Below, in pieces: positions 19,244-28,917 of a stretch of 64,000 nt of DNA. The notes under the pieces are model-generated. The model searched no databases. It saw only the letters and a program-made list of their open reading frames with translations, and was not told the origin of the DNA. The translations under genes and the position numbers were made by a program. Origin of the DNA: Bombella dulcis (GTDB taxonomy: Bacteria; Pseudomonadota; Alphaproteobacteria; Acetobacterales; Acetobacteraceae); NCBI RefSeq assembly GCF_026385505.1, contig NZ_JANIDV010000002.1:124001-188000 (forward strand), read 5' to 3'. Each line of letters begins with the position of its first letter. Position 1 is the stretch's first letter.

Positions 19244-19918
19244 TCAGAGCTGCTGGATGCTGTTCATGCTGAAATGTGGCGAGAGCGTGCTTTCACCCAG
19301 CCGGATCGTGTGGTCATCCACGAAATGCAGTGGCGGGACAGGGAGGTTGTAGGGTGCCGGCATGTTGCGGAGGACCCGTCCGGCACCGTCAAACTGTGAC
19401 CCGTGGCAGGGGCAGAAGAACCCGCCGGAGGCGGGCAGGCTGGAAATGTCCTTATAGTCCGGTACGCAGCCCAGATGGGTGCAGATGGTGACATAGATGC
19501 CGTATTCCGGCCGGAGGGACCGGTGGGCATTTTCAGCTTCGTGAGGCTGCTGTTTCATGCGGGACTGCGGGTCGGCCAGCTGGGCAAGCAGGGCCGGGTC
19601 TTCCAGCGCACGGATCATGTCCGCTGTGCGGTGCTGGATGGCCACGGGCATACCCTGCCAGACCACGACCTTGTGCGCTCCGGGTTCAAGGTCCTGTACG
19701 GAAATGTCCATGACGGCCTGTTCCTGCGTGCTGGCAGCGGAACTGGCCTCCGTACGGCGGAGACTGTCCAGAAACGGTACGGCCAACGTGCAGGCTCCCG
19801 CTCCGCCCAGAGCGATGGACCCGGCTGTTAGGACCGTGCGGCGTGTGGGGCGGGGCAGAAGGGAGGCGTCTTCATCTGGAAAGGGATGAGGGATGCTGGC
19901 ATCGTGTTTCTGAGTCAT
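19244..19918 (-). CDS. petA: Rieske iron-sulfur protein of the bc1 complex
   Basis: Carries the 2Fe-2S cluster of the bc1 complex. The N-terminus has a twin-arginine type signal anchor ([15 protein letters not shown]) for folded export. Cluster ligands are seen as CTHLGCVP and CPCHGSQFD near residues 160-185, and the [10 protein letters not shown] context is canonical. It has 224 residues and AAGGAAAG as ribosome binding site. First gene of petA-petB-petC; the promoter should lie in the approximately 110 bases up to the RND gene end. Confidence 0.95.
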   Translation of the reverse strand: MTQKHDASIPHPFPDEDASLLPRPTRRTVLTAGSIALGGAGACTLAVPFLDSLRRTEASSAASTQEQAVMDISVQDLEPGAHKVVVWQGMPVAIQHRTADMIRALEDPALLAQLADPQSRMKQQPHEAENAHRSLRPEYGIYVTICTHLGCVPDYKDISSLPASGGFFCPCHGSQFDGAGRVLRNMPAPYNLPVPPLHFVDDHTIRLGESTLSPHFSMNSIQQL

Positions 19919-20031
19919 GGGCGGCTTTCCTTGTCAGGAGGCCATTTATAGAAACAGCGGCGGGGTGGTGCAATCAGCATGCCGGAAGGGACTGACCGTT
20001 TTTCCCTGTCGGGAGTATGGCCTACTGCCGG

Positions 20032-23000
20032 TTACAGGGCGGCCCGTATCCGGCCACCAAGGTTCAGGCAGCGGCGTTTCAGCCCCTCCATCAGCAGATA
20101 GACTGCCGGTGTGGTGTAGAAGGTCAGAAGCTGGCTGACAGCCATGCCTCCCAGGATGGCAATGCCAAGTGGGTGACGCAGCTCACAGCCATAGCCTCGA
20201 CTGGTCAGCAGGGGGATACTACCAAGGGCTGCAGCCAGTGTTGTCATGAGGATGGGGCGGAAACGTGTGACGGATGCGTGATGGATGGCGTCTTCTGCTG
20301 TCATATCTGGATGGTGGTGGTGGATGTGGAGAGCGAAGTCGATTACAAGAATGGCGTTTTTCTTTACGAGGCCTGTCAGTAGGATAACGCCAATGATGGC
20401 GACAAGGCTAAATTCTTCTCCAGTAGTCCAGAGACCTAAAATGCCACCGACTCCGGCTGAAGGTAGGGTGGATAGGATGGTGACCGGGTGGATAAGGCTT
20501 TCGTAGAGGATACCAAGGGTGATGTACATGACAGTAATGGCTGCCAGAAATGCCAGCAGCGCATTGACCATGAGCGCATTCGTTTCCCCGGCTGTCCCGG
20601 TGAATTCACCGTGGATGCTGTCCGAAGCGTGAAGGCTGGCAAGGGCGTTGTTGATCAGGGCAATGGCATCATCATAATTTGTTCCATCGGCTAAGTCGAA
20701 AGATAGAGTTGTAGCGTAATAGCCATTGTGGTGGGAAATACGAAGTGGCAAAGGTGTATTGACGACATTGGCGACGTTATCCAACGGAATCATCGTTTCT
20801 TGTGATGACGAGACTGCGGCTCCGTTGGAATTGTTGCCAGATAGTTGGTTGGCTAATGAGTTCGTAACGGAATCTCTGGAAAGGGATGCCTGTGAGCTGA
20901 GTGTCGTATTGGTACGGACACGGATGAGGTTGGAGGCGATGCCGCCTGCTGCTGTTCCAGCTGATGTAGAGAGCCACAGATGGTGCAACGTGTTGGGGTA
21001 TTCACGGAATGGCTCGGCCACCACCATGACGACCCGGTGTTCAGTCAAGGGGAGATGGATAATGGAGACAATGCTCTGGCCATAAGCATCGAACAGAGCA
21101 TTCTGTACCAGCTGGGGGGTGATGTTGTAGCGGGCCTCAAGGTCACGACGGATAACAATGTTAGCGGCGACGCTCAGCTCTTCGGCATCGGTGGAGAGAT
21201 TAAGAAATTTTCCGCTAGCCCGTAATTTGGTTAGAAGTTGGGGCATGGTTGTGTAGAGGGGCGTACTGTCGTCGCTCTGGAGGACGTAACGGTAATTACC
21301 GGTTGTGTTACTGTCATCACCTCCCTTGCGGGTATGGTCCAGGGCCCAGAAGAAGGTCTCTCCTCCAGCCTGTTGTGGAATAGCTTTACGTAGACGATTT
21401 AAGACGGTCGAAATATCACTGCGAATGCTTTTATCTTTTAATGTAATAAAAAAGCGTCCTTTATGATTGTCGCGATTGAAAGTTATGACCGTTTGTACAG
21501 CTGGGTCATGTTGGACAATATCTCCTACTTGATGGATTCTACGAGTGAGTGCTTTGAAGGAAAGATTTGGCTCTCCACTTATACTGCCTTGTAAAATGGC
21601 TAAATCCATTTCTGGTATAGCGGTCTTAGGCATGAGTATAAGGCCTCCAACCATAAGTACGAAACTGCTAGGAAGGGTCAACCCAATGAGAATGGGATGA
21701 CGTAAGCTCCAGCGCAGGGAGCGTTCATAAGTAATTGTAAGTTGGGATAGACCATCTTCTATAAATCGGACAATTTCTTTTAAACTAAAAAAAAGCCAGT
21801 GGAGGGGGGCGGTGGCGAAAGATTTGTGTGGAGGGGTAAGTTTTTTTTGTGTGTGATTTTTTGGTTTAATCGTAAGAAAACGTGCACAGAGTGCAGGTGT
21901 CAGAGTGAGTGATAAAATCATGGAAATTGCGATAGTAGCCGTCATTGTTAGTGCAAATTCTTGTAAGGCGGAGCCGAGCGTCCCAGGGATGTATAAGAGC
22001 GGTATGAAAACAGCGATGAGGGATAGGCTGATCGAAACGATGGTAAAAGCAATCTCAGACGTGCCTACGATGCTGGCCTGATGGCGGTCCATTCCTTCCT
22101 CTATATGACGAGCGATATTCTCCAGTACCACGATGGCATCATCGATGACGAAGCCGACCGCAATGGTCAATGCCATGAGAGAGAGGATATCTAATGAAAA
22201 ATTGAACCAAGCCATTGCTGTTAATGTACCGGATAGGGCGACAGGAATAGTGATGGTTGGAATAAGTGTACTGGTAAAATGGCGGAAGAAGATTGCTACG
22301 ACCATTACGACTAAGATAATAGATATAACTAGTGTTGCTTTAGCGTCTACTAATGAAGCACGGATCGTCATGGATAGATCTAGTCCGGTGCGGAGTTCGA
22401 CGCTGGTAGGGATTGCCTGTCGAATTTGAGGAATACGTTTTATAATGTCATCGACGATGTGTACGGCATTGGCGTGTGGTTGGGGAATGACGGCAAGAGT
22501 GATAGCTGCTTGTCCATTTAGTGTACTATTTTGATAGACGTCTTGTACATCGTCTCGTACGGTGGCAACGTCTTTCAGAAAGATAGGATTCCCGCCGTTG
22601 CGATAAGCAACGATGAGATCTCTGTAATGGGCGGCATCTACGGCCTGATCGTTGGTTTGAAGCTGGATACGCTGGTTGCCCGTGCTGATGAAACCCTTGG
22701 GTGTGAAGGCATTCGCCGAGGCAAGGGCGGAGCGGATATCCTCGGGGTTTAGGCCCCAGCGATAAAGTGGGTAGGGATTCAGCTCCACTCTGACAGCAGG
22801 GTTAGACGAACCGAATATTTCGATGCGACCTACACCTGGGATTTGGGCAAGCGCAGGACGGACGCGGATGGCGGCGAGGTCATAAAGTTTAGGGCGAAGA
22901 ATTTGGTCTGATGTTAGGTGCAGAAGGTAGATAGGTCTATCCCCATCTAGCTTGAAAGCTTGTGGATCGGAGGTCAGGGTACCGGCGGGGAGATCACTTC

Positions 23001-23346
23001 GAGCAGCACGTAGAGCGGCTTGTACGTCCCGTAGTGCACCGTCAATGTCTCGGGACGAGGAGAAATCCATGAAGATGGATGTTTGTCCGCTGCTTGTGAC
23101 GGATTCCAATGACTGCACGTCCGCAATGGATGCCAGACGCCGCTCCAGCGGTGTGGAAACGGAGGTTGCCATTTGCTGTGGGTCTGCACCTGGCTGGTTG
23201 GCGACCACCATGATGGAGGTTGCCGTCATGTCTGGCATGGTGGAGATGGGAAGAAAAGGCAGAGCGATTAGCCCAGACAGGAAAATGGCGAGAGCTAGTA
23301 GCGTTGTTGCTACGGGGCGGTCAATGAAAAGACGACAGAAGATCAT
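20032..23346 (-). CDS. RND multidrug efflux pump, HAE1/MdtBC type
   Basis: Inner-membrane proton antiporter subunit of 1104 residues with the expected N-terminal CRLFIDRPVATTLLALAIF, two large periplasmic loops and twelve helices. The helix-4 proton relay is kept as AVGFVIDDAIVVLENI, with two adjacent aspartates. It most resembles MdtB/MdtC-like pumps. No membrane-fusion partner or outer-membrane factor gene is adjacent, so it would need partners encoded elsewhere. Base composition is uneven: the ends look like the host, while about 20.9-22.6 kb is visibly AT-rich (one line near 21.4 kb is about one third GC). That suggests transfer or recombination. An extra loop rich in Asn and Ser (QLSGNNSNGAA) lies in the second periplasmic part. 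Confidence 0.9.
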   Translation of the reverse strand: MIFCRLFIDRPVATTLLALAIFLSGLIALPFLPISTMPDMTATSIMVVANQPGADPQQMATSVSTPLERRLASIADVQSLESVTSSGQTSIFMDFSSSRDIDGALRDVQAALRAARSDLPAGTLTSDPQAFKLDGDRPIYLLHLTSDQILRPKLYDLAAIRVRPALAQIPGVGRIEIFGSSNPAVRVELNPYPLYRWGLNPEDIRSALASANAFTPKGFISTGNQRIQLQTNDQAVDAAHYRDLIVAYRNGGNPIFLKDVATVRDDVQDVYQNSTLNGQAAITLAVIPQPHANAVHIVDDIIKRIPQIRQAIPTSVELRTGLDLSMTIRASLVDAKATLVISIILVVMVVAIFFRHFTSTLIPTITIPVALSGTLTAMAWFNFSLDILSLMALTIAVGFVIDDAIVVLENIARHIEEGMDRHQASIVGTSEIAFTIVSISLSLIAVFIPLLYIPGTLGSALQEFALTMTATIAISMILSLTLTPALCARFLTIKPKNHTQKKLTPPHKSFATAPLHWLFFSLKEIVRFIEDGLSQLTITYERSLRWSLRHPILIGLTLPSSFVLMVGGLILMPKTAIPEMDLAILQGSISGEPNLSFKALTRRIHQVGDIVQHDPAVQTVITFNRDNHKGRFFITLKDKSIRSDISTVLNRLRKAIPQQAGGETFFWALDHTRKGGDDSNTTGNYRYVLQSDDSTPLYTTMPQLLTKLRASGKFLNLSTDAEELSVAANIVIRRDLEARYNITPQLVQNALFDAYGQSIVSIIHLPLTEHRVVMVVAEPFREYPNTLHHLWLSTSAGTAAGGIASNLIRVRTNTTLSSQASLSRDSVTNSLANQLSGNNSNGAAVSSSQETMIPLDNVANVVNTPLPLRISHHNGYYATTLSFDLADGTNYDDAIALINNALASLHASDSIHGEFTGTAGETNALMVNALLAFLAAITVMYITLGILYESLIHPVTILSTLPSAGVGGILGLWTTGEEFSLVAIIGVILLTGLVKKNAILVIDFALHIHHHHPDMTAEDAIHHASVTRFRPILMTTLAAALGSIPLLTSRGYGCELRHPLGIAILGGMAVSQLLTFYTTPAVYLLMEGLKRRCLNLGGRIRAAL

Positions 23347-23503
23347 CCCTAAGTATTAACTCTTTTGTGTCGTGTTATTAAGAAACCTTCGCCTGCATTA
23401 AAGAGAATCCCTCACCTGAATCAACCTGTTTTTACTGATTGTTCAGCCTGTATGACGGCTGGAGGAATAGGGGGCTGACAGGGCAGCCCTCAGTTCATGC
23501 TGC

Positions 23504-23953
23504 TCAGGGGGTGATGGGCTGTGCCGGGACGTAACCATAGCCCTGAACGTAAGTGGTCGTCTGGGACACATATCCCTGCCCGGGCTGGTAATGGGTGTAA
23601 CCGGGAACCGGATAGGGGTAACCGGGGACAGGCGGGGGAGCGGCAGGCTGCTGGATGACGACGACATTCGTCTGGGGCGGTGGCGGGGGTGGTGCATAGC
23701 TCGGGGCCATGAAGGGCGTGGCATAGCCCCCGCCATAATAGCCGCCATCACCATAGCCATACCCGTTGAAGACACGGTCAACCACGTTGTAGCCGATGCC
23801 GGTTCCCACGCCATAGCCCAGCCCCCTGGCGAAGCTGTGGCCAAAGCTGTGATGATGGTGCGCTTCTGCCGGGCTGCCGGCAAGTCCGCAGGCCAGAACG
23901 GCCAGAGCAGCACCGGCAGTCATCTGTTTCAGCATCGTGGGGACATGGATCAT
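23504..23953 (-). CDS. Gly/Tyr/Pro-rich secreted protein
   Basis: Exported protein of 149 residues with no assignable function. A signal peptide (QMTAGAALAVLACGLAGSPAEA) is followed by HHHHSFGHSF, a glycine/tyrosine-rich segment (GYGYGDGGYYGGGY), a run of prolines and repeated PGY/QGY units. Such composition suggests an envelope-associated or metal-binding flexible protein, which is only inference. I chose the ATG at 23953 since GGGAGAA lies seven bases upstream; the in-frame extension has no signal character. Confidence 0.7.
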   Translation of the reverse strand: MIHVPTMLKQMTAGAALAVLACGLAGSPAEAHHHHSFGHSFARGLGYGVGTGIGYNVVDRVFNGYGYGDGGYYGGGYATPFMAPSYAPPPPPPQTNVVVIQQPAAPPPVPGYPYPVPGYTHYQPGQGYVSQTTTYVQGYGYVPAQPITP

Positions 23954-24104
23954 CTCGTTCTCCCTTGTTCCGGCATCATCAGGCTCGAGCCTGTCTTCTC
24001 CCAATGTGGGGATGTCATGGCGACAGGATATAGGGGGCGGGCTGATAAAATGTTAGTGAAATTAACGTCACGAAACGGCTATGTTCCGGATCGGGAGAGT
24101 GGGT

Positions 24105-24587
24105 TCAGGCGGCGATGCTGGCAAAAATGCCCCGTGTCACCGTCTGCACGTCCTGTGGTGCCAGACAGGCCAGCAGTCCCCGTGCCCCGGCATTGATCCA
24201 TATGGTGTCATGTGTCTCTGCACTGCGGTCAATCACGGTTGGCAGGTCTTCCCGGGAGCCGAACGGAGTCGTCCCGCCGGAGACGAACCCTGTGCGTTCA
24301 TGGGCTTCATCGGGCTGCATCATCTTGGCGTTCTTTCCTCCCAGAGCCGCAGCCAGTGCCTTGAAGTTGACTCGTCTGTCCACGGGAATGACGGCAAAAG
24401 CCGCCTGTTTCCGGTCGATCTTGACTGCCAGCGTCTTGAAGACGGCGGAGGGTTCCGCCCCGATGGCACTGGCCGCCTGCTCGCCAATATGCCCTTTCCG
24501 GGGCGCATACTCATACTGGCGTATTTCATAAGGGACGCCCGTACTGTCCAGAAAGAGGGTGGCAGCTGTGTCGGGATGATCGGTCAT
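24105..24587 (-). CDS. YbaK/ProX-family aminoacyl-tRNA deacylase
   Basis: Trans-editing enzyme of 160 residues, probably hydrolysing Cys-tRNA(Pro) or a similar mischarged tRNA. Conserved YbaK features include AVFKTLAVKID (with the catalytic lysine), VIPVDRRVNFKAL, the GYVSGGTTPFG-like GFVSGGTTPFGSR and INAGARG. It is transcribed alone on the minus strand, with about 100 bases to the next gene. Substrate assignment rests on family knowledge. Confidence 0.88.
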   Translation of the reverse strand: MTDHPDTAATLFLDSTGVPYEIRQYEYAPRKGHIGEQAASAIGAEPSAVFKTLAVKIDRKQAAFAVIPVDRRVNFKALAAALGGKNAKMMQPDEAHERTGFVSGGTTPFGSREDLPTVIDRSAETHDTIWINAGARGLLACLAPQDVQTVTRGIFASIAA

Positions 24588-24760
24588 CAGAGGGGACCCC
24601 CTGTCTTCATGAAGGTGAAAGACATGCTTCCATAAGACCGTGCCTGTTCCGGTCTGGCAAGGGGTACGAGGAATGGTTGCATCTGCGGCTTCCGGGGATC
24701 ATCTTATGGGGGAGGCTGGTGGCATGTCGGCTGCCAGAGTCCGTAATGCAGGGAGAAGGC

Positions 24761-25066
24761 ATGATGTCCGGACCACTTGTCGTTCTGGCAGAATTTGAGG
24801 CCAGAGAGGATACGGTTGAGGCTTTCCTGAAAGCCTGTTACCAGGATGCCGTCCGTTCCGTGGCGGATGAGCCGGGCTGTTTGGAATTTACTGTCCAGCG
24901 TGGCGAAGATGATCCCAATTTTGTCGTGCTGCATGAGGTCTATGAGGACCGTGCCGCCTTTCGGGCGCATGAGACGGCTCCTCATTTTGCCACCTTTTCC
25001 AATGCGCTGAAGGAGCTGGGCATTGTCACGAAGCAGATCCGCTTTTTTCACAGGCAGAAGGGGTGA
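24761..25066 (+). CDS. Antibiotic biosynthesis monooxygenase (ABM) domain protein
   Basis: Small ferredoxin-like fold protein of 101 residues. The sequence VVLAEFEAREDTVEAFL, EPGCLEFTVQRGEDD and FVVLHEVYEDRAAFRAHE follows the ABM-domain pattern, with the conserved histidine in the last segment and TAPHF after it. Members act as quinone-forming or stress-related monooxygenases; the substrate is unknown. GGAGAAGG sits just before the ATGATG start. It is 12 bases upstream of alkB on the same strand, so the pair is probably one transcript. Confidence 0.85.
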   Translation: MMSGPLVVLAEFEAREDTVEAFLKACYQDAVRSVADEPGCLEFTVQRGEDDPNFVVLHEVYEDRAAFRAHETAPHFATFSNALKELGIVTKQIRFFHRQKG

Positions 25067-25078
25067 TGCTGCGTCCTG

Positions 25079-25717
25079 ATGGATGATCTCTTCCCGGAGA
25101 CCAGAGAGCGGCTGGTGCTGGCTCCCGGTGCGGTTCTGCTTGGCGGGTTTGCGAAAGCGGAGGCTCCGGCCCTGCTGCGGGCTGTGGAAAGCGTGGCGGA
25201 GCAGGCTCCGTTCCGTCAGTACAGGACAGGCGGTGGCAGGCTGATGGCGGCCGCCATGACATCCTGCGGGTCCTATGGCTGGATAAGTGATGGACATGGC
25301 TATCGCTATGTGCGGACCGACCCTCTGACAGGCCGTCTGTGGCCGGTCATGCCAGCCGTGTTTTCCATACTGGCAGAACGGGCGGCGCGGGTAGCAGGTT
25401 ATGCGGGCTTTGTACCACAATGCGGGTTGATCAACCGTTATGAAGCTGGTGCAGGCATGGGGCTGCATCAGGACCGTGATGAGCGTAACATGAAAGCCCC
25501 GGTTGTCTCGGTGTCTCTGGGGCTGTCGGCCATCTTTCAGTGGGGTGGTGCCAGACGTCAGGATGCCCGCCGGAACGTGCCGTTACATCATGGGGACGTG
25601 GTTGTCTGGGGTGGCTCCAGCCGACGTAACTTTCATGGCATCCTGCCCGTCAGGTCAGCACCGGCTGTGGAAGGGCTGGGCTGCCGTTATAATCTGACCT
25701 TCCGGGTGGTGGACTGA
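25079..25717 (+). CDS. alkB: AlkB-type DNA oxidative demethylase
   Basis: Fe(II)/2-oxoglutarate dioxygenase that removes alkyl lesions such as 1-methyladenine. The iron ligands are visible as HQDRDE and the later histidine in NFHGILP; the 2-oxoglutarate arginines lie in GCRYNLTFR. The substrate-loop region RYVRTDPLTG and NRYEAGAGMGLHQD are typical of AlkB. It has 212 residues, close to E. coli AlkB. It follows the ABM-domain gene closely. There is no Ada gene nearby to suggest an adaptive-response operon. Confidence 0.94.
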   Translation: MDDLFPETRERLVLAPGAVLLGGFAKAEAPALLRAVESVAEQAPFRQYRTGGGRLMAAAMTSCGSYGWISDGHGYRYVRTDPLTGRLWPVMPAVFSILAERAARVAGYAGFVPQCGLINRYEAGAGMGLHQDRDERNMKAPVVSVSLGLSAIFQWGGARRQDARRNVPLHHGDVVVWGGSSRRNFHGILPVRSAPAVEGLGCRYNLTFRVVD

Positions 25718-25727
25718 TCTTCCGTCG

Positions 25728-26408
25728 TCAGGGCGAGGAGACGGAATCCAGATTGATGAGGCTGGTGGCGGGCTGGAAACGTGCGGGTGAGTGGGCGGCC
25801 CTGTCTTGATCATTCTCTTCCGCCGTGACTGGCGGGACATGGGTGAAACTCAGCGTCACCCTGACGGTCCTGCCATGCAGGAAGACGTTGCCGATCGTGT
25901 CGTCCTGTGCAGGGCTGATGCCGTGGGCCAGCTGCGTATCCCGCCACGGCGTGATGAGGCGTGACGACCATGCATCTTCGCTGGAGACGGCATCGGGCTG
26001 GTCCGTCTGTTCATCGGAGATATAGGGCGTCAGCTGCCCATCGGTGAAGCAGGCATGGCTCATGTAGTTTTCCACGGCATCCCTGTAAGGGTGGGATTTG
26101 TGGAGGCGTGGCATGTAGAGGCCATTCCATCTGCCATCATACGTGCAGGCCTTCGCCCGCCACAGCTGGTCCTGCCCTTTTTCCATTGAGCATTTCACAC
26201 GGACATGCAGCGAGTCGTCACTCTTTTTCGAGGCAAAGGTGAGGGGCGTGCTGGCCAGTTTCTGGCAGGGCAGGGTGGGGACGAGCAGCTCCGGTGCTCG
26301 TGGACGCCGGGCAGCCGGAAGAGGGTCGCCCGGTTCAGCCCGGGCGGCGGAGGCCACGGTCAGCATGGATGCGGCGAGCAGGAAGGCGGACAGATGATGG
26401 CAGGTCAT
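25728..26408 (-). CDS. Secreted protein of unknown function
   Basis: Product of 226 residues with a signal peptide (FLLAASMLTVASAARA). The mature protein has four cysteines (LPCQKL, KCSMEK, ACTYDG, ACFTDG), which could form two disulfides, and an aspartate/glutamate-rich C-terminus. I recognise no domain. It ends ten bases from the convergent alkB and starts 79 bases downstream of the serine deaminase gene on the same strand. Confidence 0.65.
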   Translation of the reverse strand: MTCHHLSAFLLAASMLTVASAARAEPGDPLPAARRPRAPELLVPTLPCQKLASTPLTFASKKSDDSLHVRVKCSMEKGQDQLWRAKACTYDGRWNGLYMPRLHKSHPYRDAVENYMSHACFTDGQLTPYISDEQTDQPDAVSSEDAWSSRLITPWRDTQLAHGISPAQDDTIGNVFLHGRTVRVTLSFTHVPPVTAEENDQDRAAHSPARFQPATSLINLDSVSSP

Positions 26409-26487
26409 GAGGCGAGACTATCGCAGCATACTGTGAAAAAGGATTCACAATATCGTATGGGCTGCGGCGTCAGGCAAGCGGTTCCCG

Positions 26488-27864
26488 TCAGCAGGCCGGA
26501 ACATTGACGGCGAGGCCACCCAGAGCTGTTTCCTTGTAGCGGTGATTCATGTCCCGCCCGGTCTCGGCCATTGTCTTGATGACATGGTCCAGCGAGACAT
26601 AATGCGCGCTGTTGTCATCGCTCATGGCCAGAGAAGAGGCATTGATGGCCTTGACGGCTCCGAAGGCGTTCCGCTCGATGCAGGGAATCTGCACAAGGCC
26701 AGCCACCGGGTCACAGGTCATGCCCAGATGGTGTTCCATGGCGATTTCTGCGGCATGTTCGCACTGTTCCGGTGTGCCGCCCAGGGCTGCCGTCAGCCCT
26801 GCTGCGGCCATGGAGGAAGCCACGCCGACCTCTCCCTGACAGCCTACCTCCGCCCCGGAGATGGAAGCGTTGAGCTTGAACAGTCCCCCGATGGCGGCGG
26901 CCGTCAGCAGGAAGGTCCGCAGGCCGTCTTCTGAATATTCGGGGCAGAAATCCCGGTAATAGCGCATGACAGCCGGAATGACGCCCGCTGCACCGTTCGT
27001 CGGGGCGGTCACGACCCGTCCGCCTGCGGCATTTTCTTCATTCACGGCAATGGCGAAGAGGCTGATCCAGTTCATTACGCCATGAGGCGAAGGAGCGGCG
27101 TTGGTTCTGGCCTGAAGGCGGGCATACAGCTTAGCAGCCCGTCTCTGCACCTTCAGCGGGCCGGGAAGGGTATCCGTATTGCGCAGTCCGGCCTCGATAC
27201 AGGCCAGCATGGTCTCGGCAATGCGGTCCATGCCCCGTTCCACATCCCAGAGGGGGCGGGTGGCCGTTTCGTTGCGCATCATGATGGAGGCGATGTCGGT
27301 ATTCTGCCGTTTCGTATGGGCCAGCAGTTCTTCCCCGCTGTGGAAGGGGAAGGGCACGTCGGGCAGGGAGTAGGACATTGTTCGGGCTTGGTCTTCTGGC
27401 GTGATGAAGCCCCCACCGACGGAGCAGAAACGCTGGCGTGTGATGAGGGTTCCATCCCGCCCGAAGGCTTCAAACTGCATGGTGTTGGGATGGATGGGGG
27501 GAATGGTGGCCGTGTCCAGGCAGATGTCGTTCTGGTAGTCGAAGGAGAAGCTTGTGCCGTTCAGGTTCAGCAGGTGTGTGCTTTCGATGTGCTGGACCAG
27601 CTTTCTGGCGGTGTCCGGGTTCACATGCTCCGGTGTTTCTCCGGCCAGCCCGAGGAGGACGGCCTTTATGGTGCCATGCCCTTCGGCTGTCAGGGCCAGC
27701 GAGCCGTAGAGGGTGACGACAATGCGGGCAGGGTCCTTCTCCAGCGGGCCATCTGGCAGGTCCGCCAGCACGTCGGCAAAACGCTGGGCGGCCCGCATGG
27801 GGCCAACCGTATGGGAGGATGATGGGCCAATCCCTATCTTGAACAGGTCAAACAGGCTGAGCAT
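26488..27864 (-). CDS. sdaA: L-serine ammonia-lyase, iron-sulfur type
   Basis: Converts L-serine to pyruvate and ammonia using a 4Fe-4S cluster rather than PLP. It is the single-chain form (458 residues), with the beta-like N-terminal domain containing [11 protein letters not shown] and the alpha-like domain with cysteines in [18 protein letters not shown] and the C-terminal NVPAC. The C-terminal cysteine that occupies the active site in this enzyme class is present. It has an AT-rich upstream region (about 27870-27960) likely holding its promoter. Confidence 0.95.
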   Translation of the reverse strand: MLSLFDLFKIGIGPSSSHTVGPMRAAQRFADVLADLPDGPLEKDPARIVVTLYGSLALTAEGHGTIKAVLLGLAGETPEHVNPDTARKLVQHIESTHLLNLNGTSFSFDYQNDICLDTATIPPIHPNTMQFEAFGRDGTLITRQRFCSVGGGFITPEDQARTMSYSLPDVPFPFHSGEELLAHTKRQNTDIASIMMRNETATRPLWDVERGMDRIAETMLACIEAGLRNTDTLPGPLKVQRRAAKLYARLQARTNAAPSPHGVMNWISLFAIAVNEENAAGGRVVTAPTNGAAGVIPAVMRYYRDFCPEYSEDGLRTFLLTAAAIGGLFKLNASISGAEVGCQGEVGVASSMAAAGLTAALGGTPEQCEHAAEIAMEHHLGMTCDPVAGLVQIPCIERNAFGAVKAINASSLAMSDDNSAHYVSLDHVIKTMAETGRDMNHRYKETALGGLAVNVPAC

Positions 27865-28014
27865 GGAAAAATAAGGCCCTTGTTGCGTGAATCTCCTTAT
27901 CTTTATGGGATAAAATCTGCCCTGTTATAAGACTTAAAAAATAAATTATTCTGATTATGAAACGAAGAAACAGTCCTGCTATGCAGGATGCTGCCCGGTT
28001 TGCCCTTGTCATGA

Positions 28015-28049
28015 AAAAGGCCATGAAGGGGAGTTCCTCATGGCCTTTT
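28015..28049 (-). terminator. Rho-independent terminator of the isomerase/hydrolase operon
   Basis: A 12-bp perfect inverted repeat AAAAGGCCATGA / TCATGGCCTTTT with an 11-base loop ends in T residues on the minus strand, 11 bases beyond the stop of the isomerase gene. The A/T flanks make it potentially bidirectional. Confidence 0.85.
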
Positions 28050-28059
28050 CAGGACCGGT

Positions 28060-28917
28060 TCAGCGGGGGGACGGATGTTCCCAGATATGGTCCAGCATGT
28101 CCCGGCACTGCGTGATGAGGGCGGAGAGATCGCCGTCATAAAGGCTGTCCGGTACGTCGGAGGAGAATATCTCCACGGCGCAGGCCCCCCGGAAACCGGC
28201 ATCCCATGTGGCATGGAGCATGTCATGGAGAGGGATGCTGCCCTTGCCGGGAACACGCCTGTCTCCTGCGGAGCGGGGCGTACGCCAGTCGCTGATCTGC
28301 ACGACATTGATGAGCGGCCCGGCCCGATGGATGGCCTCGCAGACATCCGGCTGCTGCCAGATGTTCCAGTAATCCAGGCAGAGGCCCAGAGCGGGATGAT
28401 CCACCGCCCTGATGACATCCAGAGCCTGATCGATCGTCCAGATGGCGGTCTCGTAATTGATGGAGGTTGGGTTTAATGGTTCCAGGGAGAGGGTGATGCC
28501 CAGCTCCTGGGCAAGAGGGCAGAGATGGCGCAGGGCCTCGACCGTGCGGGTGATGCAGCCCATGATGTCCCCATTTTCCGGCGCACCGGTATTGACGACA
28601 AAAGGCACATCCTGCGCATGGGGAGCGTAGCGGCGCATGCTCTCTTCCAGCCGGGCAAGGCGGCGTTCCGGCTCCTGCGGATAGGGCATCATCTTGCTGG
28701 CCCCGAAGGTACGCACGGCAGGCTGGAAGGAGCTGACCTTCAGACCGCTTTCTTTCAGCAGGGCCATCTGTTCATCAAGCCGGTGCGGGTCCAGCTTGCT
28801 TTCACAGAGTTCAATCGTCTCCACTCCCAGAGCCGCATAATGCTTCAGGTCTTCCTCGAAGGACCAGGGCTGGGTGGTGAATTCATTCATGCCGAAGGCA
28901 AAGGGGAAACCGCTCAT
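28060..28917 (-). CDS. Sugar phosphate isomerase/epimerase (xylose isomerase-like TIM barrel)
   Basis: TIM-barrel protein of the AP-endonuclease-2/xylose-isomerase-like superfamily, 285 residues. Candidate metal ligands are in LSLEPLNP (Glu), LCLDYWNIW (Asp), VQISDWRTPR (Asp/His region) and AVEIFSSD (Glu), in the expected order along the barrel. Family members isomerise or epimerise sugars, inositols or hydroxypyruvate; the substrate is not assignable. It overlaps the upstream hydrolase stop by four bases, suggesting an operon, and has a strong terminator downstream. Confidence 0.85.
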   Translation of the reverse strand: MSGFPFAFGMNEFTTQPWSFEEDLKHYAALGVETIELCESKLDPHRLDEQMALLKESGLKVSSFQPAVRTFGASKMMPYPQEPERRLARLEESMRRYAPHAQDVPFVVNTGAPENGDIMGCITRTVEALRHLCPLAQELGITLSLEPLNPTSINYETAIWTIDQALDVIRAVDHPALGLCLDYWNIWQQPDVCEAIHRAGPLINVVQISDWRTPRSAGDRRVPGKGSIPLHDMLHATWDAGFRGACAVEIFSSDVPDSLYDGDLSALITQCRDMLDHIWEHPSPR

